Shown here in pieces: positions 19,528 to 26,963 of a DNA stretch of 64,000 nt. The number at the start of each line of letters is the position of its first letter. Position 1 is the first letter of the stretch. This DNA comes from Verminephrobacter eiseniae EF01-2 (GTDB lineage Bacteria > Pseudomonadota > Gammaproteobacteria > Burkholderiales > Burkholderiaceae_C): assembly GCF_000015565.1 (NCBI RefSeq), contig NC_008786.1, forward strand, positions 5,010,501-5,074,500, read 5' to 3'. The notes below the pieces were generated by a model that ran no database searches, had not been told where the DNA came from, and was given only the letters and a program-made list of their open reading frames with translations. The position numbers were made by a program, and so were the translations under genes.

Positions 19528-20799
19528 TTGACATCACGCCGCCGCATAATGACCGCCACGGTCCTTGCCCTCACCACCGCACTGGGCCTCTCTGCCTGTT
19601 CACAGGGTGGCGCAGGCTCGCTCACCTTCATGGTCTTCGAGACTCCCGCACTGGACGCCAAATTTTGGGATACCTCCATCGCCACCGCCGCAAAAGAGGT
19701 GTCCGGTGCCGCCATCAAAAAGATCGTGTCTCCCGATGCCGACCGCACCAAGTATGCAAAACAGTTGCAGGCCAGCGGCCAATTTCCAGACATTCTGGCC
19801 TCCATCAGTCCGAAAGATTTCGCCGGTGCAAAGTTGCTGAAGCCGTTCGATCAGAAGTGGCTCGATGACAACTTCCTTCAACCCACGGCCAATGCGATCG
19901 GTGGCGAAACATACATTCCGCCGACCAACTCGCAAATCATTCCGCTCGTCTTCTACAACAAGAAGATCTTTGCGGACAACGGCATCAGCGTTCCCACCAC
20001 CTGGGCGGCCTTTACGGCGGCGATCACCAAACTTCGCGCTGCGGGTATCACCCCACTGGAACTTGCGGGATCGGAAACATGGGCAGCGAGCATGCCGCTG
20101 GTCGGACTGGCAAGTGCCGACGTGCTCGGCAAAGACCCCGCCTGGATCCAAAAGCTCTACAAGGGGGAGGCAAAACTCTCGGATCCAATCTTCGCCAACG
20201 CGATGCAGAAGGCGGTGGATCTCGTCAAGATGGGCGCCTACAGCCCGGCCGCGCTGAGCGTTGACTTCAAGACCGCAAACAGCAACTTTCTCGCTGGCAA
20301 GAGTGCGATGTATCCGATGGGAAGCTGGTTCACCGGATCGAGTTATGTCAGCGCCGCGCAAGCAGACAATATCGGAGTCTTCCCCTGGCCGACGGACGAC
20401 GGCTCGGTCGTCATTCCGTTCAACGTGGGTGGCACCACCTCGGTCAGCGCGGCCTCCAAGAACGTGGACGCAGCGCAGAAATTTGCCCAGGCATGGTCGC
20501 TCGCACCCGCCAATCTCAAGGTGCTCATCGAGACCGACGGAGCCTTCCCGATGATGAAAAAGCTCGGCATCAAAGACTTTGGCGCCACGGTAAACGGCCT
20601 GTACAACAGCTCGTACTCCTACGTGACCGACAGCAATACCAAGGTGTCCTCCTTCGGGTGGGTCAACAACGACGACGCACTCGCACCGGGGATCAACGAC
20701 TCCTTCTACGCGCTGGCACAGTCGGTGTTCTCTGACTCCGACGTCAAAAAACAGCTGACGAAACTGGACGCGGACTGGGCCGCTGCGACAAAGAAATAA
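19528..20799 (+). CDS. Sugar ABC transporter substrate-binding lipoprotein
   Basis: 423 aa. Starts at TTG 19528, chosen because GAGGAGA ends 4-5 bases upstream. The signal sequence MTSRRRIMTATVLALTTALG runs into the lipobox LSAC with Cys24. The mature protein has the extracellular solute-binding family 1 pattern: YAKQLQASGQFPDILASISP, IPLVFYNKKIFADNGISVPT, TWAAFTAAITKLRAAGITPL and MYPMGSWFTG. It should capture a mono- or oligosaccharide outside the inner membrane. It is first gene of a four-gene operon whose codon use, leader style and TTG/GTG starts look actinobacterial rather than like the surrounding betaproteobacterial genes. Confidence 0.88.
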   Translation: MTSRRRIMTATVLALTTALGLSACSQGGAGSLTFMVFETPALDAKFWDTSIATAAKEVSGAAIKKIVSPDADRTKYAKQLQASGQFPDILASISPKDFAGAKLLKPFDQKWLDDNFLQPTANAIGGETYIPPTNSQIIPLVFYNKKIFADNGISVPTTWAAFTAAITKLRAAGITPLELAGSETWAASMPLVGLASADVLGKDPAWIQKLYKGEAKLSDPIFANAMQKAVDLVKMGAYSPAALSVDFKTANSNFLAGKSAMYPMGSWFTGSSYVSAAQADNIGVFPWPTDDGSVVIPFNVGGTTSVSAASKNVDAAQKFAQAWSLAPANLKVLIETDGAFPMMKKLGIKDFGATVNGLYNSSYSYVTDSNTKVSSFGWVNNDDALAPGINDSFYALAQSVFSDSDVKKQLTKLDADWAAATKK

Positions 20800-20813
20800 G
20801 CACGCAGCGCGCC

Positions 20814-20854
20814 GTGAGGGTGTGGGGAATCCTGCTGATTCCCCGCGCCCTCAC
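20814..20854 (+). terminator. Hairpin between the binding-protein and permease genes
   Basis: GTGAGGG..TGGGGAATC pairs with GATTCCCC..CCCTCAC around a 5-nt loop (CTGCT), with a small internal mismatch. No T-run follows, so it is more likely an mRNA 3'-end stabiliser or attenuator than a full terminator. Such hairpins let binding-protein mRNA exceed permease mRNA, as between malE and malF. Confidence 0.6.
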
Positions 20855-20889
20855 GCAGTTACTTGCAAAACCGCAGAAGGTACCGACAA

Positions 20890-21783
20890 GTGTCTACCCA
20901 TGTTCAAACTCGCGCCCGACACAGAATCGGGCTCGCACCGCTTGCGCTGCTTGCACTCCTGCTGTACGCCGCATTCCTGATCTACCCGCTCGTGCAGAGC
21001 TTCATCACCAGCCTCACCAATCGCAACGTGCTCAACGCCACGAACGCATTTATTGGTTTCGCGAACTTCGCCGAGTTGGTGCACGACGAACGTTTCCTGC
21101 GCAGCCTGGGCTTCACACTCGTCGTGGTCCTGTTTGTCACGGTGGTCTCAAACATATTCGGTCTCCTGTTCGCAATGTTGCTCAACGGCCCGGCCCGGCA
21201 CTACAAGATCATGCGAACACTCGTCTTCATTCCACAGGTTCTTTCGGGCGTCATCGTCGCGTTCATTTGGCGCAGCATCCTCACTGAGAATGGGCTGCTG
21301 AACTCAGTGCTGCAGGGCACCGGGTTGACGCAGCAGCCGATCTCATGGCTGGGCACACCGGCATTGGCGACACTCTCGATCTGCGTCGTCGTGAGCTGGA
21401 TGACAATCGCCTTCACGACGGTCGTGTACACGGCGGCCCTGCAGTCGGTGCCAGCCGAGTTGCACGAAGCCGCTCGAATGGATGGCGCGGGGCCACTCAA
21501 CCGCTTTTGCAATGTCACCCTGCCGATGATCGCCCCGGGCACCACCATTAGCGTCACCCTCACCCTCATCACAACCCTCAAACTGTTCGACGTCATCGCT
21601 GTTCTCACCGGCGGTGGCCCCGCCAACAGCACAAAATCGGTCGCGTTTTACCTCATTGACGTGGCCTTCACCAGTAACCGATTTGGATACGCTTCCGCAA
21701 TCGCGATGGTGTTACTCGCCCTCACAGCCGTCCTGGCCTACGGGGTTACCTATCTTCTTCGTCGGCGGGAGGCCCACCTGTGA
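20890..21783 (+). CDS. Sugar ABC transporter permease (MalF/UgpA type)
   Basis: 297 aa from GTG 20890, chosen because AGAAGG lies 9 bp upstream; a TTG at 20863 would add nine residues. Six membrane segments are visible, from IGLAPLALLALLLYAAFLIY to AIAMVLLALTAVLAYGVTYL. The EAA loop ELHEAARMDGAGPLNRFCNV, then TLPMIAPG, contacts the ATPase subunit. The stop overlaps the GTG of the second permease gene by 4 nt. Confidence 0.88.
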   Translation: MSTHVQTRARHRIGLAPLALLALLLYAAFLIYPLVQSFITSLTNRNVLNATNAFIGFANFAELVHDERFLRSLGFTLVVVLFVTVVSNIFGLLFAMLLNGPARHYKIMRTLVFIPQVLSGVIVAFIWRSILTENGLLNSVLQGTGLTQQPISWLGTPALATLSICVVVSWMTIAFTTVVYTAALQSVPAELHEAARMDGAGPLNRFCNVTLPMIAPGTTISVTLTLITTLKLFDVIAVLTGGGPANSTKSVAFYLIDVAFTSNRFGYASAIAMVLLALTAVLAYGVTYLLRRREAHL

Positions 21784-22622
21784 GCGCGCTTCTATTGAAC
21801 CGGACTACACGTGGGCGAGCACTCGCCGCGTGGTTGGTCACGGTTGCGTTTATCGTTCCCATCTACATTGCGCTGGTCAGCGCGTTCAAGAGTCAATCGC
21901 AAATTCTCGCCAACCCCCTCGGGCCACCCGTGCCGTTCACCTGGGAGAACATCGGCAATGCCCTGTCCCGACCCGATGCCCTCATTCAAACCGGGCTTCT
22001 CAACTCGATCGTCGTGACGGCAGCGACCCTCCTCGTTCTTATCCCCCTCGCCGCCGCCGCAAGTTTCTGGATTTCGGAGCGCACCGGCTGGGTGAAATCT
22101 GGGTTGATTGCGCTCTTTGCGCTCGGCCTCATGATTCCACCACAGGTTGTGCTACAACCAATCGTGTCACTGCTGCAGAGCGTCGGTCTCGCAAACAGTT
22201 ACCCGGGGCTGATCCTCTCCAATATCGGTGGCGGGTACATGTCTTTCGCGGTGTTTGTGTATGTCGGGTTCCTCCGAACCGTGCCACGGGATGTCATCGA
22301 TGCGGCGCGAATGGACGGTGCCAGTGAACTGCGGGTGTGGTGGACGATCGTCATGCCGCTGCTACGCCCCGCAACAGCGACCGTGGGGATTTTCCTGGGA
22401 CTCTGGGTGTGGAATGACTTCCTCAACCCGCTCTTTATCCTCGGCCCACTGCAAGGGCAGACCATCACCACCGGTATCTACCAGTCCCTGGGGCAGTACT
22501 CAACCGATTACGGACAGCTCTTCGGAATCATGTTCCTCGCTGCCCTTATCCCGGTCGTGGGCTATCTGGTCACACAGCGAGAATTCATTCACGGTCTCAT
22601 GTCAGGAGCATCAAAAGGATGA
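21780..22622 (+). CDS. Sugar ABC transporter permease (MalG/UgpE type)
   Basis: 280 aa from GTG 21780, coupled to the preceding permease by a GTGA overlap. Six membrane helices. The EAA loop reads VPRDVIDAARMDGASELRVW, followed by WTIVMPLLRPA. It pairs with the upstream permease. No ATP-binding gene follows, so the ATPase must come from elsewhere, as with the shared MsiK ATPase in actinobacteria. Confidence 0.9.
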   Translation: MSALLLNRTTRGRALAAWLVTVAFIVPIYIALVSAFKSQSQILANPLGPPVPFTWENIGNALSRPDALIQTGLLNSIVVTAATLLVLIPLAAAASFWISERTGWVKSGLIALFALGLMIPPQVVLQPIVSLLQSVGLANSYPGLILSNIGGGYMSFAVFVYVGFLRTVPRDVIDAARMDGASELRVWWTIVMPLLRPATATVGIFLGLWVWNDFLNPLFILGPLQGQTITTGIYQSLGQYSTDYGQLFGIMFLAALIPVVGYLVTQREFIHGLMSGASKG

Positions 22623-25477
22623 GTGTGTCACTCGAGGCCCCTGCTCTTGACAGCGACGTTCCGGTGCCCGACGGTGCTATTCCGGTGCCCGACGGTGCCA
22701 TTCTCCCGCTTGACAGCCTGGCCGGTGAGTGGATGTCCCGCGAGGACATCGTGCATCTGCCGTCACTGCGCAATCAGTGGGGTCAGGCCCATGTCAACGC
22801 CGATCTGAGTTCACTGTCCTGGCTCGCGATGCCGCCGTTCAGCGGCGGATACCACACCGGCTCACTCAGGGTTAATGGGGTGCCGCTCGCGGCAACCGCG
22901 TTCCGTTGGTCTGCGTGGGGTGTGCAGCGCAAACACGACACACCCGACCTGAGCGTAGAGACAGAAGTGCGGTTCGGTTTCCGCGAGCGGAACGTGAACT
23001 GGCGAATTCGGGTACAAAATAACTCCGCACAACCACAATCAGTGGCGCTCGAACAAGAACTACTCGCGATGATGGCACAGTCCACCGTTGACTGGGGGTG
23101 GACATACGGCACTCCGTGGAATCACGGACATCACCACGATTTTTACACCACCGAACGCATCCGTGCGGCGGTCACCGCAGAACACCCGACCCAGGTCAAT
23201 GTTGTGGCAGAAGATGCCCGATGGATCCGCCTGGGCAGTCCGCGACTGCCCGGTATCCAGCGCGACGAAGACGACGAACCGATGCTGCTTGAGACCGAGT
23301 TACCCGATCACTCCACGAGTGACTCCGGACGCGTGCGCGCACCCGGAGTCACCGCCCTTGTTCGGAACATCATTGCCCGATCGGGGGTGGGGGAGACGAT
23401 CTACCTCTCCCCCACCCCCGATGAGATACCCGTCACCCGCGATACCGATCTGCGGCTACGCCGCGTGCGGCTCGGAGAGGGGGGAATCCTGAGCCTTGCT
23501 GTATGCCTGAGCAACCCGGGCCAAACCGGTGTCATTGTCACCCACGGTAACCACCCCGATTCCCTCCAAATCAGCGTCGAGAACGGTCGGCTTGTGCTCA
23601 GCGCGGGTGGCGAGCGCGTTGCTTCCTCGGTCACTCCGGCGGCCGGTACGTGGCTGCAATTGGAGGCGCGGGTGTCTGCAGCAGGAGCGTCACTGCGGTT
23701 GGGCGGCGAAGAGATTGCCCGCACCGAACCGTGGTGGAATGGCCAACGCTGGCAGGCTGCGCGCCTCGCTGGCGTGGTGACAATCACCGATAAGCACAGT
23801 GAATGTGCCTCGGTCTTCGCCTTCCCGACCGAACCCGATGCAATCGTGGTGGCCGGATCTTGCGGGAGGGCGACGTGGACACGAGAACTTGCCGCGGGCC
23901 AGAGCACGGAGGTGGAGTTTGTGCTCGCCTTTGACACCTCGGTGGATATAGCGTGCCGTACCGCGGTACACGCCGCACGCAGTTTCGCTGCACGGTGGGA
24001 TGCCACGGCCGACGCCTGGCGCACACTGTGGCGGAGCGCCTTTACCCCCGGAAATACAGAGTTTTCGGGTTACCTACCGACTCTGAGCACCGAAGATTCG
24101 GATGTCGCGCGCACGTACTACCTCGGCGCCTTGCTCGCGCTCTACATGCGGAACACCGGGGTGAGCAAACTTGGTCCGGTGTTCCTTACCGGCGGGCCAC
24201 GACTGGGGGCAACGACCACGTATTTTTGGGAGCAAGCAGAGGTTGCCCGAATCGCATCGCTGTTGGAGCCCGTCGCGACGCGTGCGTGGATTGTCGCGGC
24301 ATTCGCGCAACCATACACCGAGTGCCACTCGTTCGACACCTACGCAATGCTCCCGGTGGGCAACAACTACGCCGCAAATGCGACGTCGCTGTTCCACGTG
24401 GTCTCGGTATACCTCGGTGTCACCGGTGACACCTCCGTACTGACCGAAACCGCGGGCGACCGGTCGGTGCTCGACCACCTCCGCGGGCTGGCGGCACGCG
24501 CCCGGACGGGACGTGCGAACTTTGGCGATCACACCCTCATCGACTTTGGCAATGATGCGTGGGAGCTGCTCGAGTGTGTTCCGAACTATCGTCACGCCGT
24601 GGTGTCGTTCAACGCGGCCTTCGTGGGACTGCTGCAGCAGTTTTCGGTGTTGTGCACCCAGTTGGGGCATCCTGAGGAAGCGGCAGCGGCGGCGGATGAC
24701 TCTGAGAAGCTTGCGTCTGCGGTGCTGTCCCGGTATGTGCCCGGAGGCCGGTGGTCAATCATGACTCCGGCGGGTGGCACAACCATCGGGCACTGTCTTG
24801 ATTTCTTTCACGTCGCGGACCACCTGACCGCTCGACTGGGGCCCTCACAGCGCCAGGAAATGGTGGCGTTCGTGGCGGAGCATTTGCTAGAGGGCGACTG
24901 GATGCGTGCGCTTGATCCCGAGGATCCCATTGCACCCCAGTCGGACCGACCCGACCATGGGGCGGCCGGTGCTTTCTGCGGATGGCCCGGAAACACCGCG
25001 AGAGGGCTCGCCCGCCTCGGGCGCCGTGACCTGGCTGTTACGATCCTGCAGCGGGCACATCGCGCGACATCCGGGGCACTGTGGGGGCAGGCTATGGAAG
25101 CCGTGGGCAAAGGACACTACCGGGTCGCTGAACGCGGCGTGTCCAACCGGGACTCCCTCGGCGCTGTCGCGGTGACGGACGCGGTTCTCACAGCACTGTT
25201 CGGGCTGGAACTCACCCTCGATCGGGTGGGTACCGGGCAACTTGAGTCAGAACTCGGCACCCTCCGGAACGTCCGCGCTGCGGGATTCGATCTAGTGTCG
25301 CGTCACGGATCAGATGTCGTAGGCTGCGCGCAGCCATCGGAGCGCAGCGCAAGGCGCATCGCGCAGCCCATACCGAGCGTATTGGCAAGCGATGCAACGC
25401 CGCGATGCGCTTCGATGGCCAGCACAGACCGACAGATGATCGGTGACGCGACACTAGCGACCGCCCGTCGCGGATGA
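22619..25477 (+). CDS. Large (alpha/alpha)6-barrel glycoside-hydrolase-like protein with palindromic-element insertion near C-terminus
   Basis: 952 aa, ATG 22619 overlapping the permease stop (ATGA). A beta-rich N-terminal half (about 1-470) is followed by a helical half with glycosidase-barrel features: ARTYYLGALLALYMRNTG, TTTYFWEQAEVARIASLLEP (about 530-550), YAMLPVGNNYAANATSLFHV, DFGNDAWELLECVPNYRH and DGAAGAFCGWPG-like segments. It is probably a GH63/MGH1-like alpha-glycosidase, but the exact family is uncertain. It has no signal peptide, so it likely acts on imported oligosaccharide in the cytoplasm. Codons about 893-946 are the 166-bp element at 25292-25457. Without it the gene would be 898 aa, ending ...AAGFDLATARRG at the same TGA. 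Probably transferred with the operon. Confidence 0.75.
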   Translation: MSVSLEAPALDSDVPVPDGAIPVPDGAILPLDSLAGEWMSREDIVHLPSLRNQWGQAHVNADLSSLSWLAMPPFSGGYHTGSLRVNGVPLAATAFRWSAWGVQRKHDTPDLSVETEVRFGFRERNVNWRIRVQNNSAQPQSVALEQELLAMMAQSTVDWGWTYGTPWNHGHHHDFYTTERIRAAVTAEHPTQVNVVAEDARWIRLGSPRLPGIQRDEDDEPMLLETELPDHSTSDSGRVRAPGVTALVRNIIARSGVGETIYLSPTPDEIPVTRDTDLRLRRVRLGEGGILSLAVCLSNPGQTGVIVTHGNHPDSLQISVENGRLVLSAGGERVASSVTPAAGTWLQLEARVSAAGASLRLGGEEIARTEPWWNGQRWQAARLAGVVTITDKHSECASVFAFPTEPDAIVVAGSCGRATWTRELAAGQSTEVEFVLAFDTSVDIACRTAVHAARSFAARWDATADAWRTLWRSAFTPGNTEFSGYLPTLSTEDSDVARTYYLGALLALYMRNTGVSKLGPVFLTGGPRLGATTTYFWEQAEVARIASLLEPVATRAWIVAAFAQPYTECHSFDTYAMLPVGNNYAANATSLFHVVSVYLGVTGDTSVLTETAGDRSVLDHLRGLAARARTGRANFGDHTLIDFGNDAWELLECVPNYRHAVVSFNAAFVGLLQQFSVLCTQLGHPEEAAAAADDSEKLASAVLSRYVPGGRWSIMTPAGGTTIGHCLDFFHVADHLTARLGPSQRQEMVAFVAEHLLEGDWMRALDPEDPIAPQSDRPDHGAAGAFCGWPGNTARGLARLGRRDLAVTILQRAHRATSGALWGQAMEAVGKGHYRVAERGVSNRDSLGAVAVTDAVLTALFGLELTLDRVGTGQLESELGTLRNVRAAGFDLVSRHGSDVVGCAQPSERSARRIAQPIPSVLASDATPRCASMASTDRQMIGDATLATARRG
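25292..25457 (+). repeat. 166-bp protein-coding palindromic element, copy A (in glycosidase gene)
   Basis: Begins CTAGTGTCGCGTCAC and ends with its exact reverse complement (25443-25457); the whole length is an imperfect palindrome. It differs from copy B (30097-30262) at about 9 of 166 bases. It is read in frame by the glycosidase gene as [13 protein letters not shown]...DRQMIGDAT. With TA at both borders (25293-25294 and 25455-25456), a 160-bp core plus one duplicated TA gives 162 bp, exactly 54 codons. Confidence 0.9.
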
Positions 25478-25668
25478 GAAGCGTCGCCGCGCGCGGCGAA
25501 CAGAGCGATTCGAGAACGCGCCACGCCGCTCCGGTTGCGACGACATGCTCACCGGGAATCGTTGGCCTGGCGCAGGTTTTCGTCCGCTGCGTATTCGCAC
25601 TCGGTCCCGTAGTTGTCCGGCAGTGCGGGGCCGGGGCGGGATGGCTGCGGCGGGCATCGCATGTCGGC

Positions 25669-26637
25669 TCAGCCTTCGAGGGCCTGCCACATCTGCAAAT
25701 CGCGCTCGGCCGTCCAGATGCGCGGGTCCGGGTACTGCGTGGCTTCGTCATAGGCGCGGGTCACGTCAAACGGCATGCAGTGGTTGAAGATCACCCACTG
25801 GCCGTACCGGGGCTGCAACCTGGCATATGTCCCCTGGTACACCCGGCGCAGGTCCTCGCCCCGGGCGACGCCTTGCTGGACGCTGTGGTACAGATCGCTG
25901 ATGAAGGCGCGCGTGCCGGCCAGGCCGGCCTGCACCTGGGCCGGGGTTTGCAACGCCGCGCCCCGGCCCGGCACGAGCTTTTCCGGCTGCAACGCGGCAA
26001 TGCGCTCGAGCGTCTGCGGCCAGTCCTTGAAATAGGCGTCGCCGGCATACGGGGTGGCATCGAACTCCACCAGGTCGCCGCTGAAGAGGATCTTCTCTTC
26101 GGGCAGCCAGGCCACCGTGTCGCCCTTGGTGTGGCCCCGGCCCGGTTGCAGGATCTGCACCTCCAGTTGGCCAAGCCACAGCGTCATCTTCTGCTGGAAG
26201 GTCAGCGTCGGCCAGGTCAGGCCCTCGGGCACGCTTTGCAGGTCCTGGAACAGACGCGGAAAGCGCCCGATCTCGCTGTCCTTGTCGAACTGGCCGCGCT
26301 CGACGATCAGCGCGCGCGTGTCTTCGCTGGCGATGATGTGCTCGGCCCCCTCGGCCCGGTAAGCGCTGGCGCCCAGCACACGCACGGCGTGGTAGTGGGA
26401 CAGCAGCAGGTAGCGGATCGGCTTGTCGGTGACCTCGCGGATACGGCGGATCACGTCCTGCGCCATCACGGGGGTGGCCTGGGTGTCGATGACCATCACC
26501 GCGTCATCGCCAATGATGACGCCGGTATTCGGGTCGCCCTCGGCGGTGTAGGCGTAGGCGTGCTCGGAGAGCTTGTCAAAGCGCACCTGCTTGACTTGCA
26601 GGTCGGCGGCGGAGGCGAAGGTCTTGGTCGTGCTCAT
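25669..26637 (-). CDS. MBL-fold metallo-hydrolase with atypical metal-binding motif
   Basis: 322 aa from ATG 26637 (an upstream ATG at 26667 would add ten residues; neither has a strong ribosome site). Metallo-beta-lactamase fold: NTGVIIGDDAVMVIDTQATP, RYLLLSHYHAVRVLGASAYR, GRGHTKGDTVAWLPEEKILF, SGDLVEFDATPYAGDAYFKD, and a C-terminal FNHCMPFDV. The usual HxHxDH is replaced by HYHAVR, so the first metal site lacks the canonical Asp-His pair; GHTKGD and SGDLVEFD remain. I recall the HYHAVRVLGA motif as conserved in a subgroup, so it is probably not a mutation. Substrate unknown. Confidence 0.8.
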   Translation of the reverse strand: MSTTKTFASAADLQVKQVRFDKLSEHAYAYTAEGDPNTGVIIGDDAVMVIDTQATPVMAQDVIRRIREVTDKPIRYLLLSHYHAVRVLGASAYRAEGAEHIIASEDTRALIVERGQFDKDSEIGRFPRLFQDLQSVPEGLTWPTLTFQQKMTLWLGQLEVQILQPGRGHTKGDTVAWLPEEKILFSGDLVEFDATPYAGDAYFKDWPQTLERIAALQPEKLVPGRGAALQTPAQVQAGLAGTRAFISDLYHSVQQGVARGEDLRRVYQGTYARLQPRYGQWVIFNHCMPFDVTRAYDEATQYPDPRIWTAERDLQMWQALEG

Positions 26638-26783
26638 CGCGGGAGGAGGTAAAGGTAAATGGGCCATCGGCCAGATGGTAGGGCAGTGCGCCCGTTACTG
26701 TCGAATGCCTTGGCGCGCGGCGCATTCGACCCGGGCTTCCCGGGGAAGACGGCCCGTAGCGCCCCCTACAATGGCACGATTGC

Positions 26784-26858
26784 CTCCTCGTAGTTCAATG
26801 GACAGAACGAGTGCCTCCTAAGCGCTAGATACAGGTTCGATTCCTGTCGAGGGGACCA
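26784..26858 (+). tRNA. tRNA-Arg (anticodon CCU)
   Basis: 75 nt. Acceptor CTCCTCG pairs with CGAGGGG (one G-U). D-stem GTTC/GAAC, anticodon stem AGTGC/GCGCT with loop CTCCTAA (anticodon CCT), T-arm ACAGG-TTCGATT-CCTGT, discriminator A and encoded CCA. It reads AGG arginine codons and lies upstream of mutS. Confidence 0.95.
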
Positions 26859-26963
26859 GATCGGGATCAAGAGCCCACCAAAGAACCTCTGGCGCATGAC
26901 CATCCACCTGCGCCAGCAGCTATCGAAATACAGGCACCACCGTGCCCCTTCCTGCCGCCCTGC

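Noticed and set aside
25303..25751. Minus-strand frames through the palindromic element copy
   Set aside because: The palindrome is open on several frames by symmetry; only the plus frame continues a recognisable protein.
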